A stretch of 64,000 nucleotides of DNA, taken from contig NZ_CP024996.1 in the NCBI RefSeq assembly GCF_003719195.1, positions 186,001 through 250,000 of the forward strand. Reading direction: 5' to 3'. Below the pieces are notes generated by a model, which worked only from the letters and a program-made list of their open reading frames with translations, searched no databases and was not told the DNA's origin. Source of the stretch: Herbaspirillum rubrisubalbicans (GTDB lineage: Bacteria; Pseudomonadota; Gammaproteobacteria; Burkholderiales; Burkholderiaceae_D). The position numbers and the translations under genes were made by a program. This document shows, piece by piece, positions 8,894-17,989 of this stretch (position 1 is the stretch's first letter; each line of letters begins with the position of its first letter).

Positions 8894-10948
8894 ATGGCAT
8901 TGCAACGCCAACTCATCGCCTCGGCCGTCCTCACTGCCCTGGCTGCCTGGTCCGTTTCCGCTGCGGCCCAGGTTGCTGATACCGCTGCGGCAGCATCTGC
9001 TGCCCCGACCACCCCGGCTACCCAGCCGGCCCTGCAACCCATCGTCGTCACCGCTACTCCCTTCGCCTCGCAAGAAGACGTGCAAGTACTCACCCCGGCC
9101 AAGGTCATTGCCGGCGATGAACTGCGCAACAAGCTCGGTAATTCACTGGGCGAGACCCTCAATGGCGAACTGGGCGTATCGGCTTCCGCCTTCGGTGCCG
9201 GCGCCTCGCGTCCCATCATCCGTGGCATGGAAGGGCCGCGCGTGATGATCCTGCAAAACGGCATGGGTGTGGCCGATGTCTCCACCGTCTCCAACGACCA
9301 CGCAGTGGCCACCGAAGCCGCCACCGCGCGCCAGGTCGAAATCCTGCGCGGCCCGGCCACATTGCTGTACGGTTCCGGTGCCATCGGCGGCCTGGTCAAC
9401 GTGGTCAATGACCGCATTCCCACCGAACTGGTTGGCAAGCCCACCGGCACCGTCGAAGGACGCTACGGCACGGTCGATGGCGAAAAGAACGGCTCTTTCT
9501 CGCTCGACACCTCGGCCGGCCAGATCGGCCTGCACCTGGACGGCAACTACCGCGACACCGACAACTACAAGATCCCCGGTAACGCCCGCCAGGCAGACAG
9601 CAGCAGTGCCTCCGGTCGCCTGCCCAATTCCTTCACGCACGAGACCAGCCTGGGAGCCGGCATCTCCTACGTCAGCAACTGGGGCTATATCGGCTTGTCA
9701 GCAGCCACGCTGGATGACCACTACGGCATTCCCACCGATGAGATGTCCTTCATCGACCTGCACCAGAGCCGCTACGACTTCGATACCGTGGTCAACCGGC
9801 CCTTTGCCGGTATCGAGAAATTGCGGGTGCGCATGGGCTATACCGACTACACCCACATCGAGAAGCAGCAGAATGGCACGCCCAATACGGTGTTCTCCAA
9901 CCGCGCCCTGCAGACCCGCTGGGAGCTGACCCACGCACCGCTGGCCGGCTGGCATGGCACCTTCGGCGTGCAGACCGAGCAGAGCAATTATTCGGCCCTG
10001 GCGCCCGATACCGGCGCGGCCGAACTGACCCCGCCGACCCGCTCGAACTCGTTGGCCGGCTTCCTGGTGGAAGAGCGCCAGTTCGGCCAGGTACTGGCCA
10101 GCGCCGGCCTGCGGGCCGAAAGCGTGAGCCGCCGCCCGGATAGCGGCAGCGGCCTGCCGGGACGCGACTTCAGCCTGCTGTCCTGGTCCACTGGCGGTCT
10201 GTGGGCCTTCCAGCCCGGCTATGGCCTGGGCCTGACCTATTCCTTCGCACAGCGCGCCCCCACCGTGGAAGAGCTGTATTCCAACGGCCCGCATGAATCG
10301 ACTTCGACCTTCGATATCGGCGATCAGCAATTGAAGAAGGAAACTTCACACAACGTCGAATTGAGCCTGCAGAAAACCGAGGGACTGGTGCGCTGGAAGG
10401 GCAACGTGTTCCGCAACAAGGTCAATAACTTCATCTACGGCCGTACCAACGGCCAAGTCGACAGCAGTGGGGCGGCCGACCCCAACGGCGAATTCACCCA
10501 GCGCTTCTGGTCGCAGGGCGATGCCACCATCCGTGGCGTGGAAGCCGAAGTCACCTACAACTGGAACGGCGAAGGCCTCTCCGGGCGTGTCTTTGCCGAC
10601 ACCTCGCGCGGCACGCTGGAAAACCTGGGCAACCTGCCGCTGCAACCGGCCACCCGCTACGGCATTGAACTGGGCTACAAGACCGGCCCCTGGGCCAGCG
10701 GCGTGAAACTCTTGCGCGCGCAGAAGCAGGACCGCCTGGCCTCCTTCGAAACCTACGAAACCCCGTCCTATACCCAGCTCGACGCCAACCTGTCCTATAC
10801 CCAGCGCATCAATGGCGCCAAGCTGACCTGGTTCGCCCTGGCGCGCAACCTGCTCAACCAGGACATCCGCCTGTCCACCTCGGTGCTGCGCGAGTCGGTG
10901 CCGCTGGGTGGCCGCAACTTCATCGTGGGGGTGCGCACGAGCTTCTGA
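8894..10948 (+). CDS. TonB-dependent receptor, ZnuD-like
   Basis: A 684-residue outer-membrane receptor. It has a signal peptide ending near SAAAQV, a TonB-box-like IVVTAT segment at about residue 50, a plug domain with IRGMEGPRVMILQNGMG and ILRGPATLLYGSGAIGG, then a 22-strand barrel ending in the terminal aromatic FIVGVRTSF. The plug carries DVSTVSNDHAVATE, reminiscent of neisserial ZnuD, which imports zinc. The adjacent His-rich exported protein supports a divalent-metal substrate. No clear Zur or Fur box was found upstream. Substrate confidence is moderate and family confidence is high. Confidence 0.88.
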   Translation: MALQRQLIASAVLTALAAWSVSAAAQVADTAAAASAAPTTPATQPALQPIVVTATPFASQEDVQVLTPAKVIAGDELRNKLGNSLGETLNGELGVSASAFGAGASRPIIRGMEGPRVMILQNGMGVADVSTVSNDHAVATEAATARQVEILRGPATLLYGSGAIGGLVNVVNDRIPTELVGKPTGTVEGRYGTVDGEKNGSFSLDTSAGQIGLHLDGNYRDTDNYKIPGNARQADSSSASGRLPNSFTHETSLGAGISYVSNWGYIGLSAATLDDHYGIPTDEMSFIDLHQSRYDFDTVVNRPFAGIEKLRVRMGYTDYTHIEKQQNGTPNTVFSNRALQTRWELTHAPLAGWHGTFGVQTEQSNYSALAPDTGAAELTPPTRSNSLAGFLVEERQFGQVLASAGLRAESVSRRPDSGSGLPGRDFSLLSWSTGGLWAFQPGYGLGLTYSFAQRAPTVEELYSNGPHESTSTFDIGDQQLKKETSHNVELSLQKTEGLVRWKGNVFRNKVNNFIYGRTNGQVDSSGAADPNGEFTQRFWSQGDATIRGVEAEVTYNWNGEGLSGRVFADTSRGTLENLGNLPLQPATRYGIELGYKTGPWASGVKLLRAQKQDRLASFETYETPSYTQLDANLSYTQRINGAKLTWFALARNLLNQDIRLSTSVLRESVPLGGRNFIVGVRTSF

Positions 10949-11042
10949 TTTCTGAGGATAGGTCACAACGGTGCCTGCCAGCCGCAGTGGGCAGGCGTCA
11001 TCGAGTGCCAGCGGGAGACTGCGCCTCCCGCCAGCGCGGCTT

Positions 11043-11081
11043 GCCCGGCCGTCTCCGCAAGGAGGCTGCCGGGCTTTTTTT
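11043..11081 (+). terminator. Terminator after the ZnuD-like receptor gene
   Basis: GCCCGGC (11043-11049) pairs with GCCGGGC (11068-11074). A partly paired inner stem and a GCAA loop lie between them, and seven T follow. It is about 95 bases downstream of the receptor stop. Confidence 0.8.
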
Positions 11082-11106
11082 GCCGCACCTGGCCGCTACT
11101 TGCGCC

Positions 11107-11646
11107 TTACGGAGCGGGCGGGAAGTCCAGTACTGTATCGTTCACACGGTTGAACAGATTGGTGAAGGTAATGGCCGTTACTGCCAGCAGGGTATCGACG
11201 ATCTGGGCATCGCTGTACACCGCGCGCACGCGCTCCACCACGCTGGCTTCCACGGTGCCGCTGGTACCGACCAACTGACGAACGAAATCGGCCAGCACGT
11301 CCAGCTTGTCGTCGCCCGATGCCTGGCCGTGGCGCACACCGTCGATAGCCTGGGCCGACAGGCCGACCTTCTTGCCCATCAGCGCATGGGCTGCCAGGCA
11401 ATAGTCACAACCAGCCCTTTGGCTCACGGCCAGCTTGATGGCTTCGATTTCCTTGGCCGACAGGCTGCTCTTGCGCAGCGCGCCATCCAACTGCAGCGCC
11501 GACTCCAGCGCCACCGGGCTCAGACTGCCGATGCCGGCATAAGCATTGGGCACCATGCCGATGGCCGACTTGATGGCGGCAAACAGTTGTGCGGCCTGGC
11601 CGCTGGCTTGGCTGACGGGGGTGGTGTTCAAACGGGACATGGTCAT
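11107..11646 (-). CDS. AhpD-like carboxymuconolactone decarboxylase family protein
   Basis: A 179-residue cytoplasmic protein of the CMD/AhpD fold. The redox motif Cys80-x-x-Cys83-x3-His87 (CDYCLAAH) is typical of AhpD-type alkylhydroperoxidases, not of true carboxymuconolactone decarboxylase. It probably reduces peroxides or serves in an electrophile response. ATG codons at 11646 and 11640 are both possible starts. It is divergent from an AraC-type gene across 162 bases, so that regulator is the likely controller. Confidence 0.88.
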   Translation of the reverse strand: MTMSRLNTTPVSQASGQAAQLFAAIKSAIGMVPNAYAGIGSLSPVALESALQLDGALRKSSLSAKEIEAIKLAVSQRAGCDYCLAAHALMGKKVGLSAQAIDGVRHGQASGDDKLDVLADFVRQLVGTSGTVEASVVERVRAVYSDAQIVDTLLAVTAITFTNLFNRVNDTVLDFPPAP

Positions 11647-11744
11647 TCTCCTTGGTGAGGGTTAGCGCCTGGGCCTTGGCGGGATTGCCGTGGTGGCCGT
11701 GTTGCGCATGGGTGTACTTTAGGCGCGCTCGATGAAATTATGAA

Positions 11745-11776
11745 TGCTTGAAAATGGCTTAAAATTGCTCAAAAAG
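11745..11776 (+). promoter_or_regulatory. Three phased direct repeats, candidate AraC operator
   Basis: GCTTGAAAATG (11745), GCTTAAAATT (11757) and GCTCAAAAAG (11767) are imperfect repeats 10-12 bases apart, about one helical turn. They sit just upstream of the AraC-type gene in the shared divergent region. Such phased direct repeats are typical AraC/XylS-family sites. Confidence 0.45.
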
Positions 11777-11808
11777 CTCACTTCAAGAAAACTGTTCAAG
11801 GAAGCCCG

Positions 11809-12786
11809 ATGGATGCCCTCAGCCGTCTCTTGTCCCTGCATCCGGTGCGCGCCGGCCTGGATATCCGTTGTCGCTTCGGCCAGCCCTGGCATCTGCCGCA
11901 CCCGGCCCTGCCCGAGGGGGTGGCGCCGTATCACTTCATCCTGGAGGGGCAGGCGCAATTGCAACTGGCCCAGGGCGAGCCACTGGCGCTGCAGGCGGGC
12001 GACCTGGTCGTCCTCACGCGTGGTGCTGCCCACGGCATCTTCACTGCGCCCGCCGCGCAGGCCATCGCGCCGCGCCAGGGCGTGACTGCCGCGCCGGTGC
12101 AGCTGCATGTCAACGATGACCAGGGCGGAGGGGCTCAGCCGCTATCCGATTTCCTCTGTGGACAATTTCATTTTGATGCCCCGCATTCCAATGCCCTGGT
12201 ACAGGCCTTGCCCGAGGTGCTGCTGGTGCGTGGCGCCGAGCTGCCCGATGGCGATGGCCTGCGCACGCTGGCTGCTTTGTTGCGCAACGAATGCGGCGGT
12301 GCCGATGGGCGTGGAGAGTTACGAGCCGGTGCCCAGGCGGTGGTAGCCGCCTTGGCGGCGGCCCTGTTCGGATTGGCCATCCGTGCCTGGCTGGCCCAGG
12401 GTGGCCCGCAGCCGGGTTTGCTGGCGTTGCTGGCCCATCCCGTATTGCAGGAGGCGCTGCAGGCGATGCTGGAAGCCCCGCACGAAGATTGGTCGCTGCC
12501 ACGCCTGGCAGCGTTGTGCCACATGTCGCGTGCTACCTTCGTGCGGCGTTTCCAGGAAGTGGGAGGCGCGACCCCGGGCGAGGTTGTGCAGCAACTGCGC
12601 ATGAGCCAGGCGGCGCGCTTTTTGAGCTATAGCAAAATGTCCACGGCGCAGATCGGAGAAGCTGTGGGCTACCAGTCGGAGGCGGCCTTCAATCGCGTCT
12701 TCAAGAAATTCAGCGGGATGGGGCCGGGCGCTTACCGGCGCAAGATGAGGGGCGCGCAAGCGCTGCAAGGAGCGATCAGCGAATAG
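11809..12786 (+). CDS. AraC-family transcriptional regulator (cupin N-terminus)
   Basis: A 325-residue regulator. The N-terminal half is a cupin-type sensor (YHFILEGQAQLQL, LQAGDLVVLTRGAAHGIF). The C-terminal 100 residues form the double helix-turn-helix, with SLPRLAALCHMSRATFVRRF and IGEAVGYQSEAAFNRVFKKF. This AraC subfamily is commonly divergent from genes for redox or stress proteins, as it is here from the AhpD-like gene. Its 3' end overlaps the convergent Lrp-type gene by 11 bases. Confidence 0.92.
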   Translation: MDALSRLLSLHPVRAGLDIRCRFGQPWHLPHPALPEGVAPYHFILEGQAQLQLAQGEPLALQAGDLVVLTRGAAHGIFTAPAAQAIAPRQGVTAAPVQLHVNDDQGGGAQPLSDFLCGQFHFDAPHSNALVQALPEVLLVRGAELPDGDGLRTLAALLRNECGGADGRGELRAGAQAVVAALAAALFGLAIRAWLAQGGPQPGLLALLAHPVLQEALQAMLEAPHEDWSLPRLAALCHMSRATFVRRFQEVGGATPGEVVQQLRMSQAARFLSYSKMSTAQIGEAVGYQSEAAFNRVFKKFSGMGPGAYRRKMRGAQALQGAISE

Positions 12787-13240
12787 GCAGGCGGATGGTG
12801 TTCTTCACTTCTTCCATCACTGCATAGGTATGGGTCTCGCGCACGCCCTTGAGTTGCAGCAGCGACTTGCCCAGAAATTCACGATAGGCGTTCATGTCCT
12901 TGACCCGCGACTTGACCAGGTAATCGAAGCCTCCCGCCACCATGTGGCACTCCATGATCTCGGGAATGCTCTGCACGCTCTTCTTGAATTCGGCGAAGAC
13001 ATCTGGTGTGGTGCGGTCCAGCACCACCTCGATGAAGACCAGTAGCGACACATCCAGCAGTTCAGGATTGAGTTGCGCCGCGTAGCCCAGGATGTAGCCA
13101 GCCTCCTGCAGCTTGCGCACCCGTTCCAGGCAGGCGGCCGGCGACAGGTTCACGCGGGCAGCCAGATCGACGTTGCTGATGCGGCCATCGTTTTGCAGCT
13201 CCGCCAGAATTTTCTTGCTGATCTTGTCGAGTCCGGCCAT
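12776..13240 (-). CDS. Lrp/AsnC-family transcriptional regulator
   Basis: A 154-residue regulator. It has an N-terminal helix-turn-helix (ILAELQNDGRISNVDLAARV, then LSPAACLERVRKL) and a C-terminal RAM/AsnC ligand domain (about residues 65-150). It is divergent from the binding-protein gene of the hydroxyproline/Liv cluster. Such regulators typically sense an amino acid and control the neighbouring catabolic genes. The ligand here is unknown. Proline or hydroxyproline is an inference from the neighbours. Confidence 0.93.
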   Translation of the reverse strand: MAGLDKISKKILAELQNDGRISNVDLAARVNLSPAACLERVRKLQEAGYILGYAAQLNPELLDVSLLVFIEVVLDRTTPDVFAEFKKSVQSIPEIMECHMVAGGFDYLVKSRVKDMNAYREFLGKSLLQLKGVRETHTYAVMEEVKNTIRLPIR

Positions 13241-13551
13241 GGTTTCTGAACTTTATTCAGTGAAAAAAATATAGAGAAAATTTTATTCTGATTATAAAGG
13301 TAATAAACGCGCCTAATATCAAGGAAGAGTCAATAGAATCCTCCCTCATAAAAAATATAACGTAGTGCGGGCATGAAGCGGAGTTCACCTGAAGTTCACT
13401 CTGCTTCTGCGCGGATGACAGCAGCATCTCGTCAGCAATGCAATGCACGCCCCGGCCCACAAGGCGGGGGTGGCGCAAATCCTGCTTTTCCAGCGTTTTC
13501 AAATGCAATCACCAACCGCAGTCTGACTTTCTAGAAGAGAGGAAACACCCC
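13241..13551. promoter_or_regulatory. AT-rich divergent promoter region with Lrp-like box
   Basis: This 311-bp intergenic region is strongly AT-rich next to the Lrp-type gene. The 15-mer at 13276-13290 (GAAAATTTTATTCTG) fits the E. coli Lrp consensus at 12 of 15 positions by my count. Poly-A tracts nearby would favour DNA bending. It would serve both the regulator gene and the divergent binding-protein gene. Confidence 0.5.
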
Positions 13552-14688
13552 ATGTTCAAGCGCGTCTCCGGACTCAACATCATCGCCGCCTCGCTGGCGC
13601 TGATCCCCGCCTTCGCCATGGCGCAGGAAACCCAGGTCGTCAAGATCGGTTTCTCCAGCCCGCTGACCGGGCCGCAGGCATCGGCCGGCAAGGATAACCA
13701 GGGCGGCCTGATGATGGCAGTCGAGCGTCTGAATGCGCAACCCATTACCGTGGGCGGCAAGAAGATCAAGTTCGAAGTCCTCGCCGAAGATGACCAGGCC
13801 GATCCCAAGCAGGGCGTGGCCGTGGCACAGAAGCTGGCCGACCAGGGCGTCAAGGCCATCGTCGGTCCCTACAATTCGGGTGTGACCATCCCCGCCTCGC
13901 GCGTCTATAACGATGCCGGCATCGTGGTGGCCACCGTGGCCTCCAACCCCAAGATCACTCAGCAAGGTTTCGCCACCCTGTTCCGCGTGGCCGCCAGCGA
14001 TAGCCAACTGGGCGGCAAGATGGCCCTGTACGCGGCCAAGGAGCTCAAGCTCAAACGCGTGGCCGTGATCGATGACCGCACCGCCTATGGCCAGGGCCTG
14101 GCCGAGGAATTCGCCAAGGTCGCCAAGGCCAACGGCATCGAAGTGGTCAGCAAGGACTTCACCAACGACAAGGCCACCGACTTCACCGCCATCCTGACCT
14201 CGATCAAGAGCAAGAAGCCCGACGCCGTGTTCCTGGGCGGTTACGCCCCGCAAGGCGGCCCGATCAAGCGCCAGATGAAGCAACTGGGGATCGACGTGCC
14301 CTTGATGGGCGGCGACGGCATCTGTTCGCCGGAAATGGGGCGCCTGGGTGGTGACGCCATCGGCGAAAGCGTCTACTGTACCCAGGGCGGCACCATGCTG
14401 GACAAAGCCAAGGAAGGCAAGGTCTTCTCCGACGACTACCAGAAGAAGTACAACCGTCCTGCCGAAACCTATGCAGTTTCCTTCTATGACGGCATGATGT
14501 TGATCGCCCAGGCCATGAAGCAGGCCAACTCGGTCGAGCCCAAGGCCTTCGGCCCGGCCCTGGCCAAGATCAACTACAAGGGCGTGGCCGGTCAGTATGA
14601 CTTCGACGCCAACCACGACCTCAAGCAGTCGCCGGTGACGGTATATCGCTTCAAGGATGGCCTGCCGGTCCCCCTGAGCAGCTACTGA
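13552..14688 (+). CDS. Branched-chain-type amino acid ABC transporter, periplasmic binding protein
   Basis: A 378-residue binding protein of the LivJ/LivK type I fold. It has a signal peptide ending at FAMAQE, a mature N-terminus with VVKIGFSSPLTGPQASAGKDN, and the conserved AIVGPYNSGVTIPASRVYNDAGI and YAVSFYDGMMLIAQA segments. The ATG at 13552 follows GAAGAGAGGAAAC. An in-frame open stretch back to 13438 lacks a ribosome site. It lies between the Lrp-type regulator and the hydroxyproline enzymes, and upstream of livHMGF, whose binding protein it probably is. The substrate could be leucine-type amino acids or hydroxyproline. Confidence 0.93.
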   Translation: MFKRVSGLNIIAASLALIPAFAMAQETQVVKIGFSSPLTGPQASAGKDNQGGLMMAVERLNAQPITVGGKKIKFEVLAEDDQADPKQGVAVAQKLADQGVKAIVGPYNSGVTIPASRVYNDAGIVVATVASNPKITQQGFATLFRVAASDSQLGGKMALYAAKELKLKRVAVIDDRTAYGQGLAEEFAKVAKANGIEVVSKDFTNDKATDFTAILTSIKSKKPDAVFLGGYAPQGGPIKRQMKQLGIDVPLMGGDGICSPEMGRLGGDAIGESVYCTQGGTMLDKAKEGKVFSDDYQKKYNRPAETYAVSFYDGMMLIAQAMKQANSVEPKAFGPALAKINYKGVAGQYDFDANHDLKQSPVTVYRFKDGLPVPLSSY

Positions 14689-14713
14689 ACGTTCCTTCAC
14701 CAGGCTTGAACCT

Positions 14714-14739
14714 GTGCCGCCCGCTGCTGCGGGCGGCAC
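14714..14739 (+). repeat. Perfect 11-bp hairpin after the binding-protein gene
   Basis: GTGCCGCCCGC and GCGGGCGGCAC pair perfectly around a TGCT loop, 26 bases after the stop codon. No T-tract follows, so it looks like an RNA 3'-end stabiliser or partial terminator, which would make more binding protein than downstream product. Confidence 0.6.
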
Positions 14740-14902
14740 GCCAGGCCTCCAGCCCAGCTCCGGTTCCAATATGCAGTTTTCGCTTCCCGCCGGTCCCAGC
14801 CGGCTCGGGAACGGTTTGTCGTACCCGCGTGCAGCGTCCATACTGGAGCCGGCGGACTTAACCTAGCCTTGGCGCACCGGCAGCACACCCGGAAGGAAGA
14901 CC

Positions 14903-15913
14903 ATGCTCAGCTATACCCGTACCGTCCAGACCATCGATGCCCATACCGGCGGCGAACCGCTGCGTATCGTGGTCTCCGGCCTGCCCAAGATCCCCGCCGG
15001 CACTATCCTCGAACAACGCGTCTGGCTACGCGAACATCGCGACGACCTGCGCTGTTTTCTGATGAACGAACCGCGCGGCCACGCCGACATGTATGGCGCC
15101 TACCTGCTGCCACCGGTGACGGCAGGGGCCGACTTCGGCGTCATCTTCATCCACAACGAGGGCTACAGCGACATGTGCGGTCACGGCATCATCGCCCTGG
15201 GCAAGGTGCTGGTGGAGATGGGCTATGTCGAACGCACGCAGCCGCACACGCGCATCTGCTTCGATGCGCCGGCCGGCTTCATCGAAGCCTTCGTCGAATG
15301 GGATGGCGTGCGTGCCGGCAAGGTCAGCTTCAACAACGTCCCGGCCTTCATCTATCGCCGTGACGTCGAGGTCGACACCCCCGGCTTTGGCAAGATCATC
15401 GGTGACATCGTCTTCGGCGGCGCCTTCTACTACTACATCAACGCCGCCCAGGCCGGCCTGAGCGTCAAGCCCGAACTGGTGCGCCAGCTGATCCAGCTGG
15501 GGGCCGAGACCAAGGCCGCCGTGATGGCCCAGGTGGCCATCGCCCATCCGCTGGAGCCGGGCCTCAATACGCTCTACGGCACCATCATCGACAGCGAACC
15601 CAATTTCCCCGGCGCCGACCAATCCAATGTCTGCATCTTCGCCGACCGCGAAGTGGACCGCTCGCCCACCGGCACCGGCACCTCCGGGCGTGCCGCCCAG
15701 TTGTTCCTGCGCGGCCGACTAGCGTTGAACCAGACCTACGTCAACGGCAGCATCGTCGGCAGCAACTTCGGCGTGCGGGTGACCGGTACCACCCAGGTCG
15801 GCCCCTTTGATGGCGCGCTCACCGAAGTCAGCGGTCACGCCCATATCATGAGTACCAACCAGTGGGTGCTGGAAGACTCCGATCCCTTTCCGACCGGTTT
15901 CTTCCTGCGCTGA
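14903..15913 (+). CDS. Probable trans-3-hydroxy-L-proline dehydratase (proline racemase superfamily)
   Basis: A 336-residue member of the proline racemase superfamily. The first catalytic residue is Cys92 in SDMCGHG. At the second site the usual DRSPCGTGT reads DRSPTGTGT, with Thr256 in place of Cys. In this superfamily two cysteines mark racemases or epimerases, and Thr at the second site marks trans-3-hydroxy-L-proline dehydratases, which produce delta1-pyrroline-2-carboxylate. The next gene is an ornithine-cyclodeaminase-family protein of the type that reduces this product to L-proline, so sequence and context agree. A GGAAGGAAGACC ribosome site precedes the ATG. Confidence 0.88.
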   Translation: MLSYTRTVQTIDAHTGGEPLRIVVSGLPKIPAGTILEQRVWLREHRDDLRCFLMNEPRGHADMYGAYLLPPVTAGADFGVIFIHNEGYSDMCGHGIIALGKVLVEMGYVERTQPHTRICFDAPAGFIEAFVEWDGVRAGKVSFNNVPAFIYRRDVEVDTPGFGKIIGDIVFGGAFYYYINAAQAGLSVKPELVRQLIQLGAETKAAVMAQVAIAHPLEPGLNTLYGTIIDSEPNFPGADQSNVCIFADREVDRSPTGTGTSGRAAQLFLRGRLALNQTYVNGSIVGSNFGVRVTGTTQVGPFDGALTEVSGHAHIMSTNQWVLEDSDPFPTGFFLR

Positions 15914-15960
15914 TGCGAGCGCACCCGCCTGTCATTGCCTGACCTCTCCACAGGACTCCC

Positions 15961-16899
15961 ATGCACATCCTCGATTCCCGCCAGACCGCGCAAGCCCTGC
16001 CTTACGCCGCCCTGGTCGATGCCCTGGCGCGCGCCGCGCAGGAACTGGCCAATGGCACCATCCGCGCCCCCGAGCGCCAGGTGGTTCCCATCGATGCCGC
16101 CAGCGTGCTGCTGACCATGCCGGCCATTGCCGATGATCTTTCCGTCACCAAGCTCATCACGGTCCACGCCGACAACGCACTTCACCAGTTGCCGGCGATT
16201 CAGGGTGAAGTGATCGCCTTCGACACCCACACCGGGCGCCGCCTGGCCTTGATGGATGGCCCCACTGTTACCGCCCGCCGCACGGCGGCCATGAGTATGC
16301 TGGGCATCCGCAGCTTGTTGCCGCGCACGCCGCAATCGGCCTTGCTGATCGGCACCGGAGCTCAGGCTGCGGCGCACGCCGATGCGCTGGTGCAGGTGTT
16401 TGGCGTGCATCAATTCTGGATTGCCGCACGCGACCTCGAACGCACCCAGGCGTTCTGTCATGCGCTCAGTGCGCGCCACCCGCAAGCCGTGGCCAGTCCA
16501 TTGCCGGCACAGATGTTGCAAGAGGATCTGCCAGGCACCGATGTGGTGATTGCCTTGACCACTTCGCGCGTGGCCGTCATCCCCGAACAGATCGCACCCG
16601 ATACGCTGGCCATCGGGGTCGGGGCCTTCAAGCCGGACATGGTGGAATTCCCGGCCAGCCTGCTGCATGAACGCCGCATCGTGGTCGACGATGTGGCCGG
16701 CGCGCACCACGAAGCCGGTGACCTGATCCAGGCCAAGGTTGACTGGTCGCGGGTAGTGGGCATCGCCGAGGTGCTGGCCGGCAGCGTGCCGTCGGCCACA
16801 CTGCACAGCGCGGGGGCGCTGCCGGTGTTCAAGACTGTAGGACAGGCGGCATGGGACCTGGCAGCAGCGCGGGTGATGCGCGCTACATTGGGGATATGA
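15961..16899 (+). CDS. Ornithine cyclodeaminase/mu-crystallin family, probable delta1-pyrroline-2-carboxylate reductase
   Basis: A 312-residue NAD(P)H-dependent protein. Its Rossmann segment is SALLIGTGAQAAAHADALVQVFG (about residues 126-148), and the substrate site contains the family segments ITVHADNALHQLP and DGPTVTARRTAAMS. Related enzymes encoded beside trans-3-hydroxyproline dehydratase reduce delta1-pyrroline-2-carboxylate to L-proline. True ornithine cyclodeaminase is longer and usually sits with arginase. It starts 47 bases after the dehydratase gene, so the two are probably one operon. Confidence 0.85.
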   Translation: MHILDSRQTAQALPYAALVDALARAAQELANGTIRAPERQVVPIDAASVLLTMPAIADDLSVTKLITVHADNALHQLPAIQGEVIAFDTHTGRRLALMDGPTVTARRTAAMSMLGIRSLLPRTPQSALLIGTGAQAAAHADALVQVFGVHQFWIAARDLERTQAFCHALSARHPQAVASPLPAQMLQEDLPGTDVVIALTTSRVAVIPEQIAPDTLAIGVGAFKPDMVEFPASLLHERRIVVDDVAGAHHEAGDLIQAKVDWSRVVGIAEVLAGSVPSATLHSAGALPVFKTVGQAAWDLAAARVMRATLGI

Positions 16900-17059
16900 A
16901 CTTTTGCGTGCGAGCGCGAAAAATTTGATAAATAATTTACGACTTTTTATTTCCCCTTATTTTTTCTCCCGTTTCCGAGCGCCCTGTCTTGGTGCGCAAA
17001 GTTTTAACAATTCCGTCGTCGTTTCATATAAATCATCCTCCTTAAGGAGATAGCGTTTC
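16900..17059 (+). promoter_or_regulatory. AT-rich promoter region upstream of livH
   Basis: This 160-bp gap is much richer in A and T than its surroundings and ends with the strong ribosome site TAAGGAGATAG before livH. It suggests that livHMGF has its own promoter as well as any read-through from the hydroxyproline genes. No exact -35/-10 pair was assigned. Confidence 0.4.
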
Positions 17060-17989
17060 ATGGACATTTTCATCCAGCAGATCATCAACGGATTGGTGCT
17101 AGGCAGCATGTACGCACTGATCGCCCTGGGCTACACCATGGTGTACGGGGTGCTGAACCTGATCAACTTTGCCCACGGCGACATCCTGATGGTGGGGGCC
17201 ATGGTGGGCCTGTCGCTCCTCAAAGTGGTGCAACAGGTGGCGCCGCACCTGCCGGGCATCGTGCAACTGGTCATTGCCATCGTCGGCGCCATTCCGGTGT
17301 GTATCGTGGTGAGCTTGCTGATCGAGCGCATCGCCTATCGCCCGCTGCGCAATGCGCCGCGCCTGGCGCCGCTGATCACCGCTATCGGCGTGTCGATCCT
17401 GTTGCAGACCTTCGCCATGATGATCTGGGGCCGCAGCCCGCTGCCGTTCCCGCAGGTCATGCCGTCGGATCCGGTGCATATCGCCGGCGCCCTCATTTCG
17501 CCGACCCAGATCATGCTGCTGATCCTGGCCCTGGCCGCGATGATCGGCCTGGTGCTGATCGTGGAAAAAACCAAGATGGGCCGCGCCATGCGTGCCACCG
17601 CCGAGAACCCGCGTATCGCCGGCTTGATGGGCGTGGACGCCAACCGCGTCATCATCGTCACCTTCGCCATCGGCGCCGCACTGGCAGCGATTGCCGGCGT
17701 GATGTGGGCCGCCAACTATTCCACCGCGCAATTCGCCATGGGCTTCGTGCCGGGCCTGAAGGCCTTCTCGGCGGCGGTGCTGGGCGGTATCGGCAATATC
17801 TATGGCGCCATGCTGGGCGGCATCCTGCTGGGCCTGATCGAAAGCCTCGGTGCTGGTTACATCGGTGACCTGACCGGCAACTTCCTGGGTAGCAACTACC
17901 AGGACATCTTCGCCTTCGTGGTGCTCATCATCGTGCTGACCCTGCGCCCGTCCGGGATCATGGGTGAGCGTGTGGCGGATCGTGCCTAA
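17060..17989 (+). CDS. livH: Branched-chain amino acid ABC transporter permease LivH
   Basis: A 309-residue inner-membrane permease with about eight membrane segments. It begins with the characteristic QQIINGLVLGSMYALIALGY, and later carries LINFAHGDILMVGAM and the EAA-like loop around KAFSAAVLGGIGNIYGAMLGG that contacts the ATPases. The length is typical (E. coli LivH is 308). It starts the livHMGF block. A strong AT-rich inverted repeat overlaps its stop codon. Confidence 0.96.
   Translation: MDIFIQQIINGLVLGSMYALIALGYTMVYGVLNLINFAHGDILMVGAMVGLSLLKVVQQVAPHLPGIVQLVIAIVGAIPVCIVVSLLIERIAYRPLRNAPRLAPLITAIGVSILLQTFAMMIWGRSPLPFPQVMPSDPVHIAGALISPTQIMLLILALAAMIGLVLIVEKTKMGRAMRATAENPRIAGLMGVDANRVIIVTFAIGAALAAIAGVMWAANYSTAQFAMGFVPGLKAFSAAVLGGIGNIYGAMLGGILLGLIESLGAGYIGDLTGNFLGSNYQDIFAFVVLIIVLTLRPSGIMGERVADRA

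Noticed and set aside
14903..15913. Proline racemase or 4-hydroxyproline 2-epimerase.
   Set aside because: The second catalytic cysteine is Thr256, and the next gene fits the product of a dehydratase.
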